In this document: in pieces, positions 17,139-27,660 of the stretch
Layout of the letters: every line of letters begins with the position of its first letter
How positions within the stretch are numbered: the stretch's first letter is position 1
Assembly: GCF_945952405.1 (NCBI RefSeq)
Contig: NZ_CAMFIA010000020.1
Coordinates: 1 to 64,000 of the forward strand
Direction: 5' to 3'
DNA from: an uncultured Stenotrophomonas sp.
GTDB taxonomy: Bacteria > Pseudomonadota > Gammaproteobacteria > Xanthomonadales > Xanthomonadaceae
DNA: 64,000 nt
Translations under genes and position numbers: made by a program
Notes under the pieces: model-generated
Databases searched by the model: none
What the model was told of the DNA's origin: nothing
What the model saw: the letters and a program-made list of their open reading frames with translations, nothing else

Positions 17139-17170
17139 CGACCAGGGCAGTCGGCACCCACCAGGGGCAG

Positions 17171-17821
17171 TCAGCCGCGTAGTTCGGCCAGCTGCGCCTG
17201 CAGTTCGGCCACGGCGGCTTCCAGCTGGGCCACGCGCTCGGCCAGGCCCGGATCGGCAGCCTCGCTGCCAGCGCCGCTGCTGGCGTACTTTGCTGCCAGC
17301 GCCGCGCCGTCCACCTCCCCGCACAGCAGGTGCATGTAGCGGTCTTCGCGCTGGCCGCTGGCGCGTGGCAGCACCACCAGCAACGCGCGCTGCTGCAGGC
17401 GCTCGATGGCGTGGCGGGCCTCATCGGCGTCGGCGAAGCGGTGCAGGCGCTCGCTGCGCGTGATCAGTTCCCCCAGGGTCTGCGGCCCGCGCAGCAGCAG
17501 CAGCGCCAGCAGCACGGTCTGCTGCCGGGTCAGGTCGAGCGCGGCCTGCAGGCGGTGCTCGTAGCGGTCGGCGCGCGAGGAGAAGTGCTGGCGGGCCAGG
17601 CCCAGCGCTTCCAGCTGGCGCAGGGCGTGCTGCACGCTGCCGGCATCGACATTCATCACCGGCTCGCGGGCGGTCTTCTGGTTGGCCGCCGACTGCGCGG
17701 CATTGACCGTCAGCGGGTAGGTGTCCGGGGTGGTCGCCTCCTTCTCCACCAGGCAGCCCAGCAGGCGGGCCTGCACGGCGTCGAGCAGGGGGACGTCGGG
17801 GGTCTGGCTGGAATCGGTCAT
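17171..17821 (-). CDS. YceH-family (DUF480) winged-helix protein
   Basis: 216 aa. It has the family signature [22 protein letters not shown] and two winged-helix-like halves (about 10-90 and 95-170), then a short C-terminal coiled coil ([22 protein letters not shown]). YceH is widely conserved but has no settled function; the fold suggests nucleic-acid or protein binding. Monocistronic, divergent from the e(P4)-type phosphatase at 17923. Confidence 0.88.
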   Translation of the reverse strand: MTDSSQTPDVPLLDAVQARLLGCLVEKEATTPDTYPLTVNAAQSAANQKTAREPVMNVDAGSVQHALRQLEALGLARQHFSSRADRYEHRLQAALDLTRQQTVLLALLLLRGPQTLGELITRSERLHRFADADEARHAIERLQQRALLVVLPRASGQREDRYMHLLCGEVDGAALAAKYASSGAGSEAADPGLAERVAQLEAAVAELQAQLAELRG

Positions 17822-17922
17822 GGCGGCCTCCGGAAGGGCAACGGGTCAACCGCCAAGCATAGCCGTCCCGGCGCCGCCTTTGCCGGTAAAATGCGCCGGT
17901 ATATCTGATTGCCGGTGAATCC

Positions 17923-18846
17923 ATGCGTCGTCCTGTTTCCCTGTCCCTGACCCTGCTCGCCACCGCGGCGCTGGGCCTGTCCGCCTGCAAGCGCGTGGAT
18001 GCGCCTGCCGCAGAATCCGCTGCCCCGGAAGCGCCGGCCGTCGCCGCCAAGGCCGATGGCGCGCTTGATGCGACCGCCAACGACAACCTCAATGCGGTGC
18101 TGTGGATGCAGCGCGCGCAGGAGTACAAGGCGATCACCGAGCAGACCTACCGTGCCGCCGCCGACCGCCTTGACGCCGCCCTGAAGGAAGCGCACTGGGA
18201 CGCGCTGGTGCCGGAAGAACGCGGCAACGAGGCCAAGGGCCTGAAGCCGGCCGTGGTGCTGGACGTGGACGAGACCGTGCTGGACAACTCGCCCTACCAG
18301 GCGCGCCTGGTCCGCGACGGCAAGGAATACGATGAGATGACCTGGGACCAGTGGGTGGCCGAAAAGAAGGCCAAGGCCATTCCGGGCGTGGTCGATTTCG
18401 CCAAGGCCGCCAACGCCAAGGGCGTGACCCTGCTGTACATCTCCAACCGCGCCGTGCACCTGAAGGAGGCGACCCTGGCCAACCTGCGCGAGCAGGGCCT
18501 GCCGGTGGCCGACGACAGCGTATTCCTGGGCCTGGGCACCGTGGTCGAAGGCTGCGAGCAGGCCGGCAGCGAGAAGAACTGCCGCCGCCGCCTGGCCGGG
18601 CAGAAGTACCGCGTGCTGATGCAGTTCGGCGACCAGCTGGGCGACTTCGTGGAAGTGACCGCCAACACCAACGAAGGCCGTGACGCGCTGCAGCAGCAGT
18701 ACCACGACTGGTTCGGCGAGCGCTGGTGGATGCTGCCGAACCCGACCTACGGCGGTTTCGAGCCGGCCCAGTTCAACAACGACTACTCCCAGTCGCGCCA
18801 GGCCCGTCATGACGCCAAGCGCGCAGCCCTGGACTACGCACCGTGA
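17923..18846 (+). CDS. 5'-nucleotidase, lipoprotein e(P4) family (HAD acid phosphatase)
   Basis: 307 aa. Lipoprotein signal with lipobox LSAC. The HAD motif [12 protein letters not shown] puts the nucleophile Asp near residue 114. Further family blocks are [28 protein letters not shown] (motif II) and [10 protein letters not shown] (motif III/IV). The e(P4) enzymes sit in the outer membrane and dephosphorylate nucleoside monophosphates or NMN so that the nucleoside can be taken up. Its stop overlaps the GTG start of pyrF, coupling nucleotide scavenging with pyrimidine synthesis. Confidence 0.9.
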   Translation: MRRPVSLSLTLLATAALGLSACKRVDAPAAESAAPEAPAVAAKADGALDATANDNLNAVLWMQRAQEYKAITEQTYRAAADRLDAALKEAHWDALVPEERGNEAKGLKPAVVLDVDETVLDNSPYQARLVRDGKEYDEMTWDQWVAEKKAKAIPGVVDFAKAANAKGVTLLYISNRAVHLKEATLANLREQGLPVADDSVFLGLGTVVEGCEQAGSEKNCRRRLAGQKYRVLMQFGDQLGDFVEVTANTNEGRDALQQQYHDWFGERWWMLPNPTYGGFEPAQFNNDYSQSRQARHDAKRAALDYAP

Positions 18847-19568
18847 GCCGCGCGCCGCTGCCGCTGCGCGATGACGAGCGCCTGATCTTCGCGCTGGACG
18901 TGCCCGACCGCACGCAGGCGCTGGAGTGGGTCGACCGCTTGGGCGACAGCGTGGCGTTCTACAAGATCGGCATGGAACTGCTTGCCTCGGGCGAGTACTT
19001 CCAGGTGCTGGATGAGCTGGCCCGCCGCGACAAGCGCGTGTTCGTCGACCTCAAGTTCTTCGACATCCCGGCCACCGCCGCGGCGGTGATCAAGCGCCTG
19101 TCGCAGTGGCCGGTCAGCTACGCCACCATCCATGGCTGGCATCCGGCGATGATGGAGGCCTGTGCGGCGGCCAACAGCGGCGACATGCGCCTGCTGGCGG
19201 TGACCGTGCTGACCTCGATGGGCCGCCCCGACCTGGCGCAGATGGGCATCGACCGTGAACCGGTCGACGTGGTGGTCGAGCGCGCGCTGGCGGCACAGGC
19301 CGCCGGCATCGACGGCGTGATCGCCTCGGGCCAGGAAGCCGGCCCGATCCGTGCCGCCACCGGTGCCGGGTTCTCGATCGTCTGCCCGGGCATCCGCCCC
19401 GGTGGTCCGGTCGGCGACGACCAGAAGCGCACGGTGGGCGTGGCCCAGGCCTTTGCCGATGGTGCCGACGCCATCGTGGTCGGTCGCCCGATCCGCCTGG
19501 CTGCTGATCCGCAGGCTGCCGCACGGGCGATCCAGCAGGAAATCGTGTCGGCTCTGGCTGCCCGCTGA
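18843..19568 (+). CDS. pyrF: orotidine 5'-phosphate decarboxylase
   Basis: 241 aa with a GTG start that overlaps the upstream stop (GTGA). It contains LIFALDVPD, the catalytic block [16 protein letters not shown] (D-x-K-x-x-D type) and a phosphate-binding end, [12 protein letters not shown]. It catalyses the last step of UMP synthesis. A perfect 12-bp hairpin at 19602-19634 follows it. Confidence 0.95.
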   Translation: MSRAPLPLRDDERLIFALDVPDRTQALEWVDRLGDSVAFYKIGMELLASGEYFQVLDELARRDKRVFVDLKFFDIPATAAAVIKRLSQWPVSYATIHGWHPAMMEACAAANSGDMRLLAVTVLTSMGRPDLAQMGIDREPVDVVVERALAAQAAGIDGVIASGQEAGPIRAATGAGFSIVCPGIRPGGPVGDDQKRTVGVAQAFADGADAIVVGRPIRLAADPQAAARAIQQEIVSALAAR

Positions 19569-19601
19569 GCCCGCCGTCGACGCCGGTCACGCCGGCACCA
19601 T

Positions 19602-19634
19602 GAACGCCATCCCGGCTCATGTGGGATGGCGTTC
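19602..19634 (+). terminator. 12-bp hairpin after pyrF
   Basis: The stem GAACGCCATCCC (19602-19613) pairs perfectly with GGGATGGCGTTC (19623-19634) across a 9-nt loop. There is no T-run. It is probably a terminator or mRNA stabiliser. Confidence 0.6.
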
Positions 19635-19787
19635 GCATGTGTGGCGGCCCTGCTGACGCAAGCAGCCCGTGTCACGGGAACTGTGCGCAGGTTCGCGCCT
19701 GCACACGCCTTCGTCGCTTCCCAATCGATGTGCCGGCACCGTTCGCGGCCTTGCCGGTTCCAACCATCGATAGAGGAGTACACGAAC

Positions 19788-20627
19788 ATGCATTCAAGCA
19801 CCTCGTTGTCAGCCGGCCTGTTGATGGCCGCGCTCGCCGCCCCGGCCCTCGCCGTGCCGCCCCCGGATCACGCGCCGCGCATCATTGGTGGCGAGGACGC
19901 AGAGCCGGGGCAGTACCCGTTCATGGTCAGCCTGCAGGCGCTCGGCCTCGGCGATTCCGACCATGAACGCCACTTCTGTGGCGGTACGCTGATCTCACCG
20001 TCGTGGGTGTTGACTGCGGCCCACTGCGTGCAGGGCGAGCAACCCTCCGGCCTGGGCGTTCTCGGCGGAGTCACCGCGCTTTCCACCGAGCCGACGGCGC
20101 GACCTTCGAACGTCAGGTCGATCCACGTGCACCCGGCATTCAACAGCGGCGACTCGCTGGAGCATGACGTCGCACTGATCCAGCTCAGCACTCCCCTGGA
20201 GGGCGTGCAGCCGGTGCAGCTGCGGCTGCGCCCCGATGCCAGCTATCTCACCCCGGGCCGCGCGTTCACCGTGATCGGCTGGGGCGATACCGAGATCGGC
20301 GAAGGTCGGGTCTACCCGACCCGGCTGCAGACCGTGCAGGTGCCGTGGGTGGCCTTCAGCGAATGCCAGCAGGCCTACGGCGATGCCCTGCCGCGCGGCA
20401 AGGTGATCTGCGCGGGTCGCGAGGGCGTGGACAGCTGCCAGGGCGATTCCGGGGGGCCGTTGCTGCTGCGCCTGCGCGAAGGCTGGACCCAGTTCGGGGT
20501 GGTCAGCTGGGGTGAGGGCTGTGCGCTGGCCGGCTATCCGGGGGTTTATGCCCGAATCGCCGAAAAACATGCCGTAGATTTCATTGAGGCGGTCTGGCAG
20601 GGCGATTTATTCAATAAAATCAACTAG
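19788..20627 (+). CDS. secreted trypsin-like serine protease (S1A)
   Basis: 279 aa from the ATG at 19788 behind AGAGGAG. A signal peptide ends at ALA, then a short propeptide (VPPPDHAPR) leads to the activation cleavage site R|IIGGEDAEPGQYPF. The triad is complete: TAAHC, HDVALIQL and DSCQGDSGGP. Asp six residues before the active serine predicts trypsin specificity for Lys/Arg, so it could activate itself. Paired cysteines match chymotrypsin-fold disulfides. The end of the gene and the next 60 bases are markedly AT-richer than the surroundings. It is probably a secreted protease. Confidence 0.92.
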   Translation: MHSSTSLSAGLLMAALAAPALAVPPPDHAPRIIGGEDAEPGQYPFMVSLQALGLGDSDHERHFCGGTLISPSWVLTAAHCVQGEQPSGLGVLGGVTALSTEPTARPSNVRSIHVHPAFNSGDSLEHDVALIQLSTPLEGVQPVQLRLRPDASYLTPGRAFTVIGWGDTEIGEGRVYPTRLQTVQVPWVAFSECQQAYGDALPRGKVICAGREGVDSCQGDSGGPLLLRLREGWTQFGVVSWGEGCALAGYPGVYARIAEKHAVDFIEAVWQGDLFNKIN

Positions 20628-20744
20628 ATAAATCGCATTACGTGAAGTGTTGCCTTAACTTGAATGGCAGCGTAGGATCGCCGCCATCCGGTCCTCGGAC
20701 CGGACATGTGCCACAACACTGTCCTCCGGCCTCGTGCCGGCTTG

Positions 20745-20782
20745 AAGAGCCTGTGATCCCCGTGATCCCGGCTCTTTTTTTA
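20745..20782 (+). terminator. Rho-independent terminator after the trypsin-like gene
   Basis: The stem AAGAGCC (20745-20751) pairs with GGCTCTT (20770-20776), followed by a run of Ts. It is the clearest intrinsic terminator in the window. Confidence 0.75.
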
Positions 20783-20787
20783 TGCCG

Positions 20788-20830
20788 GGGGTCAGATCCC
20801 TTCTGCCTGCGGCAGAAGGGATCTGACCCC
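20788..20830. repeat. GGGGTCAGA-type inverted repeat, copy 4
   Basis: Perfect arms, GGGGTCAGATCCCTTCTGCC and GGCAGAAGGGATCTGACCCC, with a 3-nt loop. At 20 bp this is the longest uninterrupted stem of this family in the window. Confidence 0.85.
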
Positions 20831-20914
20831 ATTGGTTGGAAACCGTGACCGCGCGGCTTGCCGCTGTCACGTCGCAGGCCGCAAGATGCGGACCGGTCCG
20901 GGGAGTCCGAGTGA

Positions 20915-21868
20915 ATGAGCGTGGCAGTGCGAGGAAGGTCTGCGCGTGGATGGGGGCTGGCGGCGATGCTGCTGCTGGCGGTGGCGGCGTGCCGCGAAGC
21001 GGCCAACGATCCGGCCCGGCCGGCGGCCGAACCGGTCGCGGCGGTGCAGGCGATGGCCCTGCGCCTGGCCGAAGATGATCTGGTCGGTTACGCCAAGCTG
21101 TCGGTACCGCCGGGCCAGTACCAGCGCCTGCAGCAGGCCTGGGCCGAGGGCCACAGCCAGTGGCCACTGACCGAGCTGCCGCTGGGCGACCAGCTGCTGC
21201 CGATGCTGGCCGCATTGCGCAAACCCAACGCCGGCGCCGAGCTGCAGCGCAGCTTCGACCGCCAGCTGGCCGGCCAGGCCAGTGCGGTGCGCCAGGCCGC
21301 ACAGTCGATGGGCAACTTCGGCGTGCAGTACCTGCGCCACCAGAAGGGCTACACCCCGGGCCAGCAGGCCCACTACATCGCGCTGGTCGAAACCCTTGCC
21401 GGCTGGGCGCAGGGCGCCCCGATCAGTGACCGTGCCCGTGCACGCAGCACCATCGCCGCGCTGGTCGGCGCGGCCGCCAAGGTCGGCTTCGACGATGAGG
21501 CCGGCCTGCAGGCCGCCGGCATGGAAGGCAGCCTGCAGCAGCTGGCACCGTTCATCCACACCCTCAAGGCGGTGCTGGGCAGCTACGGGCTGGGCGTGGA
21601 CGACGCGCTGCGCAGCGTGCGCGGCGAGCTGCTCTCGGTGGAGGGCGACAACGCCCTGGTTCGCCTGCACTACGACCTCGCCGGCCGCGAGATGAGCCTG
21701 CAGCTGCCGCTGAGCCGGCGCGAGGGCCACTGGTACCTGACCCGTACCCTGGCCGATACCGATGCCCTGCTGCGCAAGGCCGACGCGGCCCGTGCCGCCG
21801 CCGCACCCGCACCGCCCGAAGCCCCTGCCGAGGGTGGGGAAGCGGCAACGCCACCGCCTAAGCCATAA
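20915..21868 (+). CDS. lipoprotein of unknown function upstream of plsB
   Basis: 317 aa. Lipoprotein signal with lipobox-like VAAC near residue 26. The body is mostly helical, with no catalytic motif I recognise, and contains DDALRSVRGELLSVEGDNALVRLHYDLAGREM followed by an alanine/proline-rich tail (AAAPAPPEAPAEG). Its TAA stop overlaps the plsB start (TAATG), so the pair is translationally coupled. A role in envelope lipid homeostasis is suggested only by that linkage. Confidence 0.75.
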   Translation: MSVAVRGRSARGWGLAAMLLLAVAACREAANDPARPAAEPVAAVQAMALRLAEDDLVGYAKLSVPPGQYQRLQQAWAEGHSQWPLTELPLGDQLLPMLAALRKPNAGAELQRSFDRQLAGQASAVRQAAQSMGNFGVQYLRHQKGYTPGQQAHYIALVETLAGWAQGAPISDRARARSTIAALVGAAAKVGFDDEAGLQAAGMEGSLQQLAPFIHTLKAVLGSYGLGVDDALRSVRGELLSVEGDNALVRLHYDLAGREMSLQLPLSRREGHWYLTRTLADTDALLRKADAARAAAAPAPPEAPAEGGEAATPPPKP

Positions 21869-24504
21869 TGGCGCCGATGTCGAAACAGAACCCGCTGCCG
21901 TTCCCCGGCGAAGAATCCCAGTCGACGCCCGCCGATACGGTGCCGGCGTCCCCCTCGACCGGTACCGGCCCCAACCCGGTACCGCCGCCCGCGCACGCGC
22001 GCCCGGCCGGTCGCCGCCCGCTGTGGGCGCGGCTGCTGGGTCGCCTGGTCGAGCCGTGGCTGTCGCTGAAGATCGAACCGGAAGACCCGGGCCAGTACAA
22101 CGATGGCCGCCCGGTCATGTACGTGCTGGAGGACTACGGCCTGTCCAACGCGCTGATCCTGGACAAGGCCTGCCGCCAGGCCGGCCTGCCGTCGCCGCTG
22201 GTGCCGCTGGCCGGTGACCCGACCGGACGCAAGCGCGCCTACCTGGCGCTGTCACGGCGCAGCTCGAGCAACTCGCTGATTCCCGAGCAGCGGGGCGCCA
22301 AGACCCATTCCGACTCGCTGGCCAAGGTGCTGCAGGCGCATCGCGTGCGCGATGACCTGGACGTGCACCTGGTACCGGTGTCGATCTTCGTCGGCCGCGC
22401 GCCGGACAAGCAGAGCGGCTGGTTCGCGGTGCTGTTCTCGGAAAACTGGGCACTGGTCGGCCGCTTCCGCCGCCTGCTGGCGGTGCTGCTGAACGGCCGC
22501 AGCACCATCGTCCGCTTCGCCCCGCCGATCTCGCTGCGCAGCACCGTGGATGAAGGCCTGGAGCCGGAGCGCACGGTGCGCAAGCTGCAGCGCGTGCTGC
22601 GTACCCATTTCCGCCGTATCCGTGAATCGGTGATCGGTCCCGACCTGTCGACCCGGCGCCTGCTGGTGGACCAGGTGCTGGCGGCCGAACCGGTGCGCGA
22701 GGCGATCGCTGCACAGGCAAAGCGCGACAACTCGAAGCCGGCCGATGCCTGGAAGAAGGCGCACGCCTACGCCTGGGAAATCGCCGCGGACTACTCCAGC
22801 CCGGTGGTGCGTTCGGCCAGCTTCATGCTGAGCCACGTGTGGAACCGCATCTATGCGGGCGTGCTGGTGCACCACCTGGACAAGTTCAAGGCGGCCGCGC
22901 CGGGCCACGAAGTGGTCTACGTGCCCAGCCACCGCAGCCACATGGACTACCTGCTGCTGTCCTACCTGCTGTACGACCGTGGCATCGTGCCGCCGCATAT
23001 CGTGGCCGGCATCAACCTGAACCTGCCGGTGGTCGGTACCCTGCTGCGCAAGGGCGGCGCGTTCTTCATCCGGCGCTCGATCCGTGGCAACGCGCTGTAC
23101 TCGGCGGTGCTCAGCGAGTACGTGGCGCAGCTGGTGGCCGGTGGCTACTCGCTGGAGTACTTCGTCGAAGGGGGCCGCTCGCGTACCGGCCGCCTGCTGC
23201 AGCCCAAGGGCGGCATGATCTCGATGACGCTGCGCGCGTTCCTGCGCCAGCCGCGCAAGCCGGTACTGTTCCAGCCCATCTACATCGGCTACGAGAAGCT
23301 GATGGAAGGCGGCAGCTACCTGGACGAACTGTCCGGCCGGCCGAAGGAAAAGGAATCGATCTGGCAGCTGCTGTGGGGCATTCCCAAGGTGCTCAAGCAG
23401 AACTACGGCCAGGTGGTGGTGAACTTCGGCGAGCCGATCGCGCTGAACGACGTGCTGGCCGAGAAGGCCCCGGAGTGGAAGGGCGAGGCGGTTTCCGAGG
23501 ACGAGAAGCCGGCATGGCTGTCGACCACGGTGGATACGCTGGCCGAACGCATCCAGGTGCGCATCAACGGTGCAGCCGACGTCAACCCGATCAACCTGCT
23601 GGCACTGGCCCTGCTGTCCACGCCGAAGCATGCGATGGGCGAGGCCGACCTGATCGCGCAGATCGAGCTGTGCAAGACGCTGCTGGTCGAAATGCCGTAT
23701 TCGGACCGGGTGACGGTGACCCCGCACTCGCCGGAGCGGATCATCGCCCACGCCGAGGAAATCAACGTCCTCACCCGCGTCAAGCATCCGCTGGGTGATG
23801 TGCTCAGTGTCAGCGGCGACACCGCGGTGCTGCTGAGCTACTTCCGCAACAACGTGCTGCACCTGTTCACGGCGTCGTCGTGGGTGGCCTGCTGCTTCCA
23901 GAACAACCGCCGTATGAGCCGCACCGGCCTGGTGCAGCTGGGCCGCACGGTGTACCCGTTCCTGCAGGCCGAGCTGTTCCTGCCGTGGAGCGAGGACGAG
24001 TTCGCCCAGCGTATCGACCAGACCATCGACGTGTTCGTGCGCGAGGGCCTGCTGCAGAACGTCAACGATGACGATGGCGGCATCCTGGCGCGCAACACCG
24101 GGCAGACCGACGAGGTGTTCCGCCTGCGCGCGATCGGCCACTCGCTGCAGCAGGCGTTCGAGCGCTACTACATCGCGATCTCGGTACTGGTGAAGAACGG
24201 CCCCGGCACGCTCGGTGCGGCCGAGCTGGAAAGCCTGTGCCAGCAGGCCGCGCAGCGCCTGAGCCTGCTCTACGCCCCGGCCGCGCCGGAGTTCTTCGAC
24301 CGCACTCTGTTCCGTGGCTTCATCCAGAAGCTGCGCGAACTGCGCCTGGTATGGCCGGACGAGAACAGCAAGCTGCTGTTCGACGAGCGCCTGGACGCGT
24401 GGGCCAAGGATGCCAAGTTCATCCTTGGGCGCGAACTGCGCCACACCATCGAGCGGGTCAGCCCGGAAGCGGCACGCCCGGACGAGCCGGCACCGCAGGA
24501 TTGA
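21868..24504 (+). CDS. plsB: glycerol-3-phosphate 1-O-acyltransferase PlsB
   Basis: 878 aa, full length. It has the acyltransferase blocks HRSHMD (HX4D, about residue 355), GAFFIRRS, YFVEGGRSRTGR and LFQPIYIGYE. PlsB is an inner-membrane-associated enzyme making lysophosphatidate from glycerol-3-phosphate and acyl-ACP or acyl-CoA, the first step of phospholipid synthesis. The first 70 residues are proline-rich and variable. The start at 21868 is in a TAATG overlap; ATG 21877 is an equally possible start. Confidence 0.95.
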   Translation: MAPMSKQNPLPFPGEESQSTPADTVPASPSTGTGPNPVPPPAHARPAGRRPLWARLLGRLVEPWLSLKIEPEDPGQYNDGRPVMYVLEDYGLSNALILDKACRQAGLPSPLVPLAGDPTGRKRAYLALSRRSSSNSLIPEQRGAKTHSDSLAKVLQAHRVRDDLDVHLVPVSIFVGRAPDKQSGWFAVLFSENWALVGRFRRLLAVLLNGRSTIVRFAPPISLRSTVDEGLEPERTVRKLQRVLRTHFRRIRESVIGPDLSTRRLLVDQVLAAEPVREAIAAQAKRDNSKPADAWKKAHAYAWEIAADYSSPVVRSASFMLSHVWNRIYAGVLVHHLDKFKAAAPGHEVVYVPSHRSHMDYLLLSYLLYDRGIVPPHIVAGINLNLPVVGTLLRKGGAFFIRRSIRGNALYSAVLSEYVAQLVAGGYSLEYFVEGGRSRTGRLLQPKGGMISMTLRAFLRQPRKPVLFQPIYIGYEKLMEGGSYLDELSGRPKEKESIWQLLWGIPKVLKQNYGQVVVNFGEPIALNDVLAEKAPEWKGEAVSEDEKPAWLSTTVDTLAERIQVRINGAADVNPINLLALALLSTPKHAMGEADLIAQIELCKTLLVEMPYSDRVTVTPHSPERIIAHAEEINVLTRVKHPLGDVLSVSGDTAVLLSYFRNNVLHLFTASSWVACCFQNNRRMSRTGLVQLGRTVYPFLQAELFLPWSEDEFAQRIDQTIDVFVREGLLQNVNDDDGGILARNTGQTDEVFRLRAIGHSLQQAFERYYIAISVLVKNGPGTLGAAELESLCQQAAQRLSLLYAPAAPEFFDRTLFRGFIQKLRELRLVWPDENSKLLFDERLDAWAKDAKFILGRELRHTIERVSPEAARPDEPAPQD

Positions 24505-24548
24505 AGCAGCGCCGGGCCCTGCCCGGCGGGTGCACGCCTTGTGGATGG

Positions 24549-24598
24549 GTGCGGACCTTGGTCCGCACACCTTCCCCCCGTGCCAACCCAGGTTGGCA
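24549..24598. repeat. two hairpins after plsB
   Basis: A 9-bp stem GTGCGGACC/GGTCCGCAC (24549-24557 with 24560-24568) and an 8-bp stem TGCCAACC/GGTTGGCA (24581-24588 with 24591-24598) lie between plsB and the convergent YdcH-type gene. They have REP-like character and probably act as a bidirectional transcription boundary. Confidence 0.55.
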
Positions 24599-24630
24599 GC
24601 CTTGTGGATGCGCCACCGATGGGCTACGGG

Positions 24631-24834
24631 TTATGCCGGCTCGTCGGGAATCTGCAGGCTTTCCAGCTTGGCGATGCAGTCCTTCAGCTGCAGCTTGCGC
24701 CGCTTCAGGCGCTTGGATTCCAGTTCATCCTCGCCGTTGGCCGCCATGCGGGTGATCTGTTCATCCAGCAGGCGGTGCTCGGCGCGCAGGGCGACGAGGT
24801 GCTCGACGATCTCGGCGGGGCTGTAGGTGTCCAC
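24631..24834 (-). CDS. small YdcH-family (DUF465) protein
   Basis: 67 aa with a GTG start at 24834. The residues VDTYSPAEIVEHLVALRAEH, RLLDEQITRM and LESKRLKRRKLQLKDCIAKLE form the helical hairpin of DUF465/YdcH proteins. Longer in-frame reading upstream has no homology-like content, so the short form is preferred. Function unknown; such proteins are small cytoplasmic coiled coils. It is divergent from ttcA. Confidence 0.8.
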   Translation of the reverse strand: MDTYSPAEIVEHLVALRAEHRLLDEQITRMAANGEDELESKRLKRRKLQLKDCIAKLESLQIPDEPA

Positions 24835-24925
24835 AGCCTCCGAGCATACACAGCGACGGTGACTGCCGGGAGAGGGAACCTGCGATCGCCGGCCGGGGCC
24901 GCTCCGAGCCGGTAGAATGGAGGCC

Positions 24926-25846
<921 letters not shown>

Positions 25847-25882
25847 GGCCGGTCGCCCTTCCTCTTTGCCATCCGGAATTCC

Positions 25883-26788
25883 ATGTTCTTTCGCAACCTG
25901 ACGTTCTTCCGTTTCCCGACCACCACCGATTTTTCCGAAGTCGATACCCTGCTGCCGCACGCCCTGCTGAAGCCGGTCGGCGCCCTGGAAATGAATTCGC
26001 GCGGTTTCATCTCGCCGTTCGGCCGCGAGGAGAAGGAGCTGCTCTCCCACCGCATCGCCGAGCACCTGTGGCTGACCGTGGGCGGTGAGGACAAGATCCT
26101 GCCGGCCGCCGTGGTCAACGACCTGCTCGAGCGCAAGCTGGAGGAGATCGAGGAGAAGGAAGGCCGCCGCCCCGGTGGCCGCGAGCGCAAGCGCATGAAG
26201 GACGACCTGCTGCATGAACTGCTGCCGCGGGCCTTCGTGAAGTCCTCGCGCAACGACGCCTTCATCGACCTGCAGCACGGCTATGTGGCGGTGGACACCT
26301 CCAGCCGCAAGACCGGCGAGTACTTCATGTCCGACATCCGCGGCCTGCTCGGCAGCTTCCCGGCGATGCCGCTGAATGCCGAAGTCGCACCGCGTTCGAT
26401 CCTGACCGGCTGGATTGCCGGCGAGCCGCTGCCGACCGGGCTGACCCTGGGCGAAGAGTGCGAGATGAAGGACCCGGTGGAGGGGGGGGCGGTGGTCAAG
26501 TGCCAGCACCAGGAGCTGCGTTGTGACGAGATCGACAAGCACCTGGATGCCGGCAAGCAGGTGACCAAGCTGGCGCTGATCTTCGAGGACAACCTGTCCT
26601 TCGTCATCGGCGATGACCTGATCGTGCGCAAGCTGAAGTTCCTCGACGGCGCCCTGGACCAGCTTGAACATGCCGACGAAGACGGCCGCCGCGCCGAATT
26701 CGACGCCCGCTTCGCCCTGCAGAGCGCCGAGATCCGCCGCCTGTTCCTGTTGCTGGAAGAAGCCTTCAAGCTCAGCAAGGCTGACTGA
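25883..26788 (+). CDS. rdgC: recombination-associated protein RdgC
   Basis: 301 aa, the standard length. It opens with FFRNLTFFRFP and contains ALEMNSRGFISPFG, RKLEEIEEKEGRRPGGRERKRMKDDLLHELLPRAF and YVAVDTSSRKTGE, all hallmarks of RdgC. The protein is a ring-shaped DNA-binding dimer associated with the nucleoid that modulates RecA activity. Confidence 0.95.
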   Translation: MFFRNLTFFRFPTTTDFSEVDTLLPHALLKPVGALEMNSRGFISPFGREEKELLSHRIAEHLWLTVGGEDKILPAAVVNDLLERKLEEIEEKEGRRPGGRERKRMKDDLLHELLPRAFVKSSRNDAFIDLQHGYVAVDTSSRKTGEYFMSDIRGLLGSFPAMPLNAEVAPRSILTGWIAGEPLPTGLTLGEECEMKDPVEGGAVVKCQHQELRCDEIDKHLDAGKQVTKLALIFEDNLSFVIGDDLIVRKLKFLDGALDQLEHADEDGRRAEFDARFALQSAEIRRLFLLLEEAFKLSKAD

Positions 26789-26847
26789 ACAGGCACCCCG
26801 TGGGCCGCCGGTCATCCAGCGGCCCGAAGCGGCGCTATGCTTGCTGC

Positions 26848-27627
26848 ATGAGCCGCCTGTTGCGCCGCCTGATCTCGCCGACCCCGCCCGCCACCGTGCA
26901 GCGCGACACCGTTCGCCTGCGCCTGGAAGATGCCGAGATCGAGGTGCTGCGCGTACGTGATCCGCGTGCGCGCCGGATCAAGCTGAGCGTGGACGAGCGC
27001 GGTGCGCGCCTGACCCTGCCGCCGCGCGCCAGCCTGGTGATGGGCGAACGGTTCCTCGAACAGCATCGTGACTGGCTGGCACTGCAGCTGCGCCAGTACC
27101 AGGGCCAGGGCCTGCCGGCCCCGCTGCAGCCGGGCGTGGACGGAGAGCTGCCGCTGCGCGGCGAACTGCTGCCGCTGCGCTGGCAGGAGGGCCGCTACGC
27201 GCGCCTGCAGATCGATGAGCACGGCGCCTGCGTGCAATGGCCGGCCCGCGGCGGCGATGCCACCCTGCGGCGGTTGCTGCGCGAGTTCTACGAAGCCCAG
27301 ACCCGTGCCGACGTCGGGCGCTGGTTGCCGAAATACCTGCCCAGCCTGCCGCGCGCACCCAGCCGCCTGCGGTTGAAGGTGATGTCGTCGCAGTGGGGCT
27401 CGCTGGCTCCGGACGGCAGCATGGCGCTGGACCTGGCGCTGGTGCTGGGGCGCTCGGAAGCATTCGAGTACGTGCTGGTGCACGAACTCTGCCACCTGAT
27501 CCAGCCCAACCATTCAGCGGCGTTCTGGAGCGAGGTGGAACAGCGTTTCCCCGCCTGGCGTGAGCAGCGCGATTATTTCCAGCTCGAAGGGCGGCGCCTG
27601 AAGGCGATGCTGCGGCAACTGCTGTAG
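26848..27627 (+). CDS. YgjP-like (DUF45) zinc metallopeptidase
   Basis: 259 aa from the ATG at 26848; a GTG at 26800 could add 16 residues. The C-terminal domain has YVLVHELCHLIQPNHSAAFW, the HEXXH-plus-H zinc motif of the YgjP/WLM-like metallopeptidases, preceded by the family stretch MSSQWGSLAPDGSMALDLALVLG. Function not established. The last codons and the stop lie inside a 17-bp inverted repeat (27614-27649). Confidence 0.85.
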   Translation: MSRLLRRLISPTPPATVQRDTVRLRLEDAEIEVLRVRDPRARRIKLSVDERGARLTLPPRASLVMGERFLEQHRDWLALQLRQYQGQGLPAPLQPGVDGELPLRGELLPLRWQEGRYARLQIDEHGACVQWPARGGDATLRRLLREFYEAQTRADVGRWLPKYLPSLPRAPSRLRLKVMSSQWGSLAPDGSMALDLALVLGRSEAFEYVLVHELCHLIQPNHSAAFWSEVEQRFPAWREQRDYFQLEGRRLKAMLRQLL

Positions 27628-27660
27628 CGCTGGCGCTACAGCAGTTGCCCACGCATTTTT
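27614..27660 (+). terminator. 17-bp terminator stem overlapping the end of the metallopeptidase gene
   Basis: GGCAACTGCTGTAGCGC (27614-27630) pairs perfectly with 27633-27649 across a 2-nt loop and is followed by CACGCATTTTT. The stop codon TAG (27625-27627) and the last codons are within the left arm. A second hairpin, GCCCCTTC/GAAGGGGC (27683-27690 with 27695-27702) followed by TTT, lies just downstream. Confidence 0.75.

Noticed and set aside
22252-24570. 772-codon minus-strand open frame across plsB
   Set aside because: It mirrors the codon structure of plsB, which is complete on the other strand.
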